Shown: piece by piece, positions 61,741 to 64,000 of the stretch
Layout of the letters: each line of letters begins with the position of its first letter
Numbering within the stretch: position 1 is the first letter of the stretch
Assembly (NCBI RefSeq): GCF_900112955.1
Contig: NZ_FONP01000009.1
Location: 31,404-95,403 of the forward strand
DNA: 64,000 nt
DNA from: Peptostreptococcus sp. D1
GTDB lineage: Bacteria > Bacillota > Clostridia > Peptostreptococcales > Peptostreptococcaceae
Direction: 5' to 3'
Made by a program: the position numbers and the translations under genes
The notes under the pieces: generated by a model
Databases searched by the model: none
What the model was told of the DNA's origin: nothing
What the model saw: only the letters and a program-made list of their open reading frames with translations

Positions 61741-63531
61741 TTATATTTCTGCTGTGTATTCCTTCAACCATTCTCTTTCTTTCTCGGTTAGATGTGGTCC
61801 TATCAATTCAAACACTTTCTTGTGATATGAATTTAACTCAGCCTTGTCCTCAGCAGTCAACATATCTGGATTTATAGCATCTTTATCAAATGGAACATAA
61901 GTAATAGCTTCAAATTCCATAAACTGTCCATATTCATTTGCAACTGTATTTCTGATTAGCAGCTCATTTTCAAGTCTAATTCCATGTGAGCCGGCTATAT
62001 ATATTCCTGGCTCATTAGTTATTATCATACCAGCTTCAAATGGAGCCCTTTCATTTTTTCTGAACGTCCATCTAAAACCAATTGGTGGCTCGTGTATATT
62101 ACCTAGGTATCCTATACCATGTCCAGTTCCATGATTGTAATTTTGTAGTTTATCCCAGAACGGCTGTCTAGCAAGTATATCTAATACCATGCCTGTACAG
62201 CCATATAAGAATTTCGCCTTACCTAGCCTTAGATTAGATTGAAGAACTGTAGTGTAGTCATCCTTCATAAGCTGTGGAATTTCTCCCAAAGCAGTTGTTC
62301 TAGTAATATCTGTTGAGCCCTGCATATAGTTCCCACCTGTATCTGTCAGGAATAATGTTCCTGTATGAAGATTTACATTTGTTTCCTCTGTTGAAGAGTA
62401 ATGAACTATTGCTCCATGCTCACCAAATCCCGCTATAGGCTCAAAGCTTGGGCAAATAAAATCTCCCTGTTCAGCTCTAAATTCCTCTAATCTATCTGAT
62501 GCAGATATTTCAGTTTCATTCTGGATTTTACCCTCTTTTACAAGCTGCTTCAACCAGTAGATAAACTTAGTATGTGCCACACCATCTTTAATGTGTGCTT
62601 CGTATATATTCTTTATTTCAGTTTCATTTTTGATTGACTTCATCAGGATAGTAGGATTTTCAGCCTCTACTATATTTACCTCTGACGGAATATTCATGTA
62701 CATTGCATAGTTCAATCTTCCAGCATCAACTAAAACACTGCCTTTCAATGCTTTTACATCCTCATATATATCGTTGTATGCTCTCAGCTCCACATTGTCT
62801 GCATCTAGCTTTAATTTAATATCATCGCTTAGCTTTCTTTCATCAATATACAGGACCACTTTGTCATTGTATACAATTGAATAGCAAAGAAGTAATGGGA
62901 AATATTCAACATCTCTACCTCTGATATTCAGTAACCAGCCTGTATCATCAAGTGTAGTTATAATGTGTGAATCAGCTCCATGCTTTTTCATCACTTCTCT
63001 TACTCTTTGTATCTTACTTGAAGCAGCTTCTCCACTGAATTTTACATCAAGGTAAAAAGCCGGCTCTTCTGATAGAGGAGGTCTATCTTCCCATACTGCA
63101 TCTACTAAATCCAAGCTGTATTCTATTCTTCCACCCTTTTTCTTAACTATATCCGCAAGCTCAACGCCTTCTCCAAATGAAACTGATCTACCATCAAACG
63201 CTAGAACTCCTCCTTCAGGCAGATTTTGTTCTATAAATTTACTAATTGTAGGTACTTCAGGTTGACCCATTTTGAATAATTCAACACCTGACTCCTTCAG
63301 CTGCTCCTCAGCCTGTAGAAAATATCTACCATCAGTCCAAAGACCAGCTTGCTTGTCCATCACAACGGCTGTACCTGCAGAGCCAGTAAAGCCTGTAATA
63401 AAAGCTCTTTCCTTAAAATGCTCTCCGACATACTCACTGTTGTGATAGTCAGCAGTAGGAATCATATAGACATCAATTCCTCTTGCTTTCATCAATTCTC
63501 TTAATTTTGAAATTCTGTCAACAACCTTCAT
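61741..63531 (-). CDS. pepP: Xaa-Pro aminopeptidase (aminopeptidase P, M24 family)
   Basis: 596 residues in the three-domain architecture of the large aminopeptidase P. Two N-terminal creatinase-like domains (~1-300) precede the pita-bread catalytic domain. Metal ligands are in LTDTGGNYMQGSTDITRT, HGTGHGIGY, NEPGIY and ENELLI. Removes an N-terminal residue before proline. The similar length group (~590-600) occurs across bacteria and eukaryotes. No clear Shine-Dalgarno site near the ATG. Confidence 0.93.
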   Translation of the reverse strand: MKVVDRISKLRELMKARGIDVYMIPTADYHNSEYVGEHFKERAFITGFTGSAGTAVVMDKQAGLWTDGRYFLQAEEQLKESGVELFKMGQPEVPTISKFIEQNLPEGGVLAFDGRSVSFGEGVELADIVKKKGGRIEYSLDLVDAVWEDRPPLSEEPAFYLDVKFSGEAASSKIQRVREVMKKHGADSHIITTLDDTGWLLNIRGRDVEYFPLLLCYSIVYNDKVVLYIDERKLSDDIKLKLDADNVELRAYNDIYEDVKALKGSVLVDAGRLNYAMYMNIPSEVNIVEAENPTILMKSIKNETEIKNIYEAHIKDGVAHTKFIYWLKQLVKEGKIQNETEISASDRLEEFRAEQGDFICPSFEPIAGFGEHGAIVHYSSTEETNVNLHTGTLFLTDTGGNYMQGSTDITRTTALGEIPQLMKDDYTTVLQSNLRLGKAKFLYGCTGMVLDILARQPFWDKLQNYNHGTGHGIGYLGNIHEPPIGFRWTFRKNERAPFEAGMIITNEPGIYIAGSHGIRLENELLIRNTVANEYGQFMEFEAITYVPFDKDAINPDMLTAEDKAELNSYHKKVFELIGPHLTEKEREWLKEYTAEI

Positions 63532-63695
63532 AATTACTTGATTAGAAAATCTCCATAAAATGGATTCTAATCCTACCTCCTTATCGAAAAATCTAAAGCT
63601 CTAAAACTAATATTTCCTTCAAATCATACATTCAATTTGTAAGTAATAAAAATTATATATGATTAAACTGGAAGCTATCCAAACCAACCTTCGTA

Positions 63696-64000
63696 TTAAA
63701 ACAACTCTTTAAATTCGTCTGTTGCCTTTATCAAACAATCTATCATTTCTGGTTCACCAGATGAATGTCCGCATACCAATGGATAAAGCTTACAGCTATT
63801 CAATTTTTTGCTTAGTAGATACGCACCTATATATCTACAATCCATATCATATCTACCATGTGCAATTATAGTAGGTATATCCTTAATTATATCGGACTCA
63901 TCAAGAATGTAGTTCATATTTTCTCTGAACATATTGTTCATCCAGAAATGACACTCTATTGTAGCCATTGAAATCGCATAATCCTCGTCACCAAAGTCTT
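63696..64000 (-). CDS. Proline iminopeptidase (prolyl aminopeptidase), C-terminal part
   Basis: The frame is open to the right edge; the visible part ends with the alpha/beta-hydrolase C-terminus. FGDEDYAISMATIECHF, IPTIIAHGRYDMDC (Asp of the triad) and CGHSSGEPEM (His of the triad) match prolyl aminopeptidases of family S33. It cleaves N-terminal Pro from peptides. With aminopeptidase P next to it, this region looks like Pro-peptide use. The nucleophile Ser and start lie outside. Confidence 0.85.
   Translation of the reverse strand, partial: DFGDEDYAISMATIECHFWMNNMFRENMNYILDESDIIKDIPTIIAHGRYDMDCRYIGAYLLSKKLNSCKLYPLVCGHSSGEPEMIDCLIKATDEFKELF

Noticed and set aside
1..64000. CRISPR arrays, tRNA and rRNA genes
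   Set aside because: I saw no regularly spaced long repeats and no tRNA or rRNA sequence; the 11-bp iterons at 49020-49115 are contiguous and far too short for CRISPR.

Overview
The window is AT-rich, low-GC Gram-positive chromosomal DNA. Strong Shine-Dalgarno sites (AGGAGG-type), an L10 ribosomal-protein leader, CWB2 cell-wall-binding repeats, an LPXTG adhesin, ECF transporter parts and DUF2974/DUF2628/DUF4358 proteins point to an anaerobic clostridial Firmicute. A Peptostreptococcaceae-like relative, possibly host-associated, is my best guess, but no 16S gene is present to confirm it.

Layout. 1-3.1 kb: the 3' part of a class A penicillin-binding protein and a DEAD-box RNA helicase. 3.4-13.3 kb: a minus-strand operon of two IrtAB/YbtPQ-like ABC half-transporters, a complete ECF module (S, T, fused A1-A2), a methyltransferase and a MATE exporter, divergent from an AraC-type regulator; this looks like small-molecule or siderophore-type uptake. 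13.3-21.2 kb: an accessory region with an IS3-family transposase remnant, a 1948-residue LPXTG surface protein whose signal peptide sits out of frame upstream, an inverted-repeat/iteron block around its promoter region, a serine recombinase, and a small self-contained transcription unit plus two tiny ORFs. 21.2-26.2 kb: a peptide-type ABC exporter with a MacB-like ATPase/FtsX permease pair. 26.3-30.4 kb: a replication-initiator-like protein of uncertain role, a DUF2974 alpha/beta hydrolase, a double-rhodanese lipoprotein and a GNAT acetyltransferase.

30.5-37.8 kb holds rpoC and rpoB. 57-60.4 kb holds rpmG-secE-nusG-rplK-rplA-rplJ-rplL on the same strand. In most bacteria rplL is followed directly by rpoB; here about 19 kb lies between them and rplL has its own terminator. 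The intervening block carries a CWB2-LRR surface protein with a frameshift at an A8 tract in its signal peptide, a Mn/Zn/Fe-type tro/znu ABC operon with its DtxR-type regulator, a sodium/solute symporter, a divergent phosphoesterase, a DUF2628 protein, an actin-like (ParM-type) partition cassette preceded by 11-bp iterons, a polysaccharide O-acetylation operon (SGNH, DUF4358, MBOAT, DHHW) and a lactonase-like beta-propeller. 60.6-64 kb: a small membrane protein, an HD-domain protein, aminopeptidase P and the C-terminus of a proline iminopeptidase.

The most interesting themes are the split RNA-polymerase operon, the chromosomal parMRC-like cassette within the split, two surface proteins whose signal peptides are separated by single-base frame changes, and a possible recombinase-controlled promoter in front of one of them.
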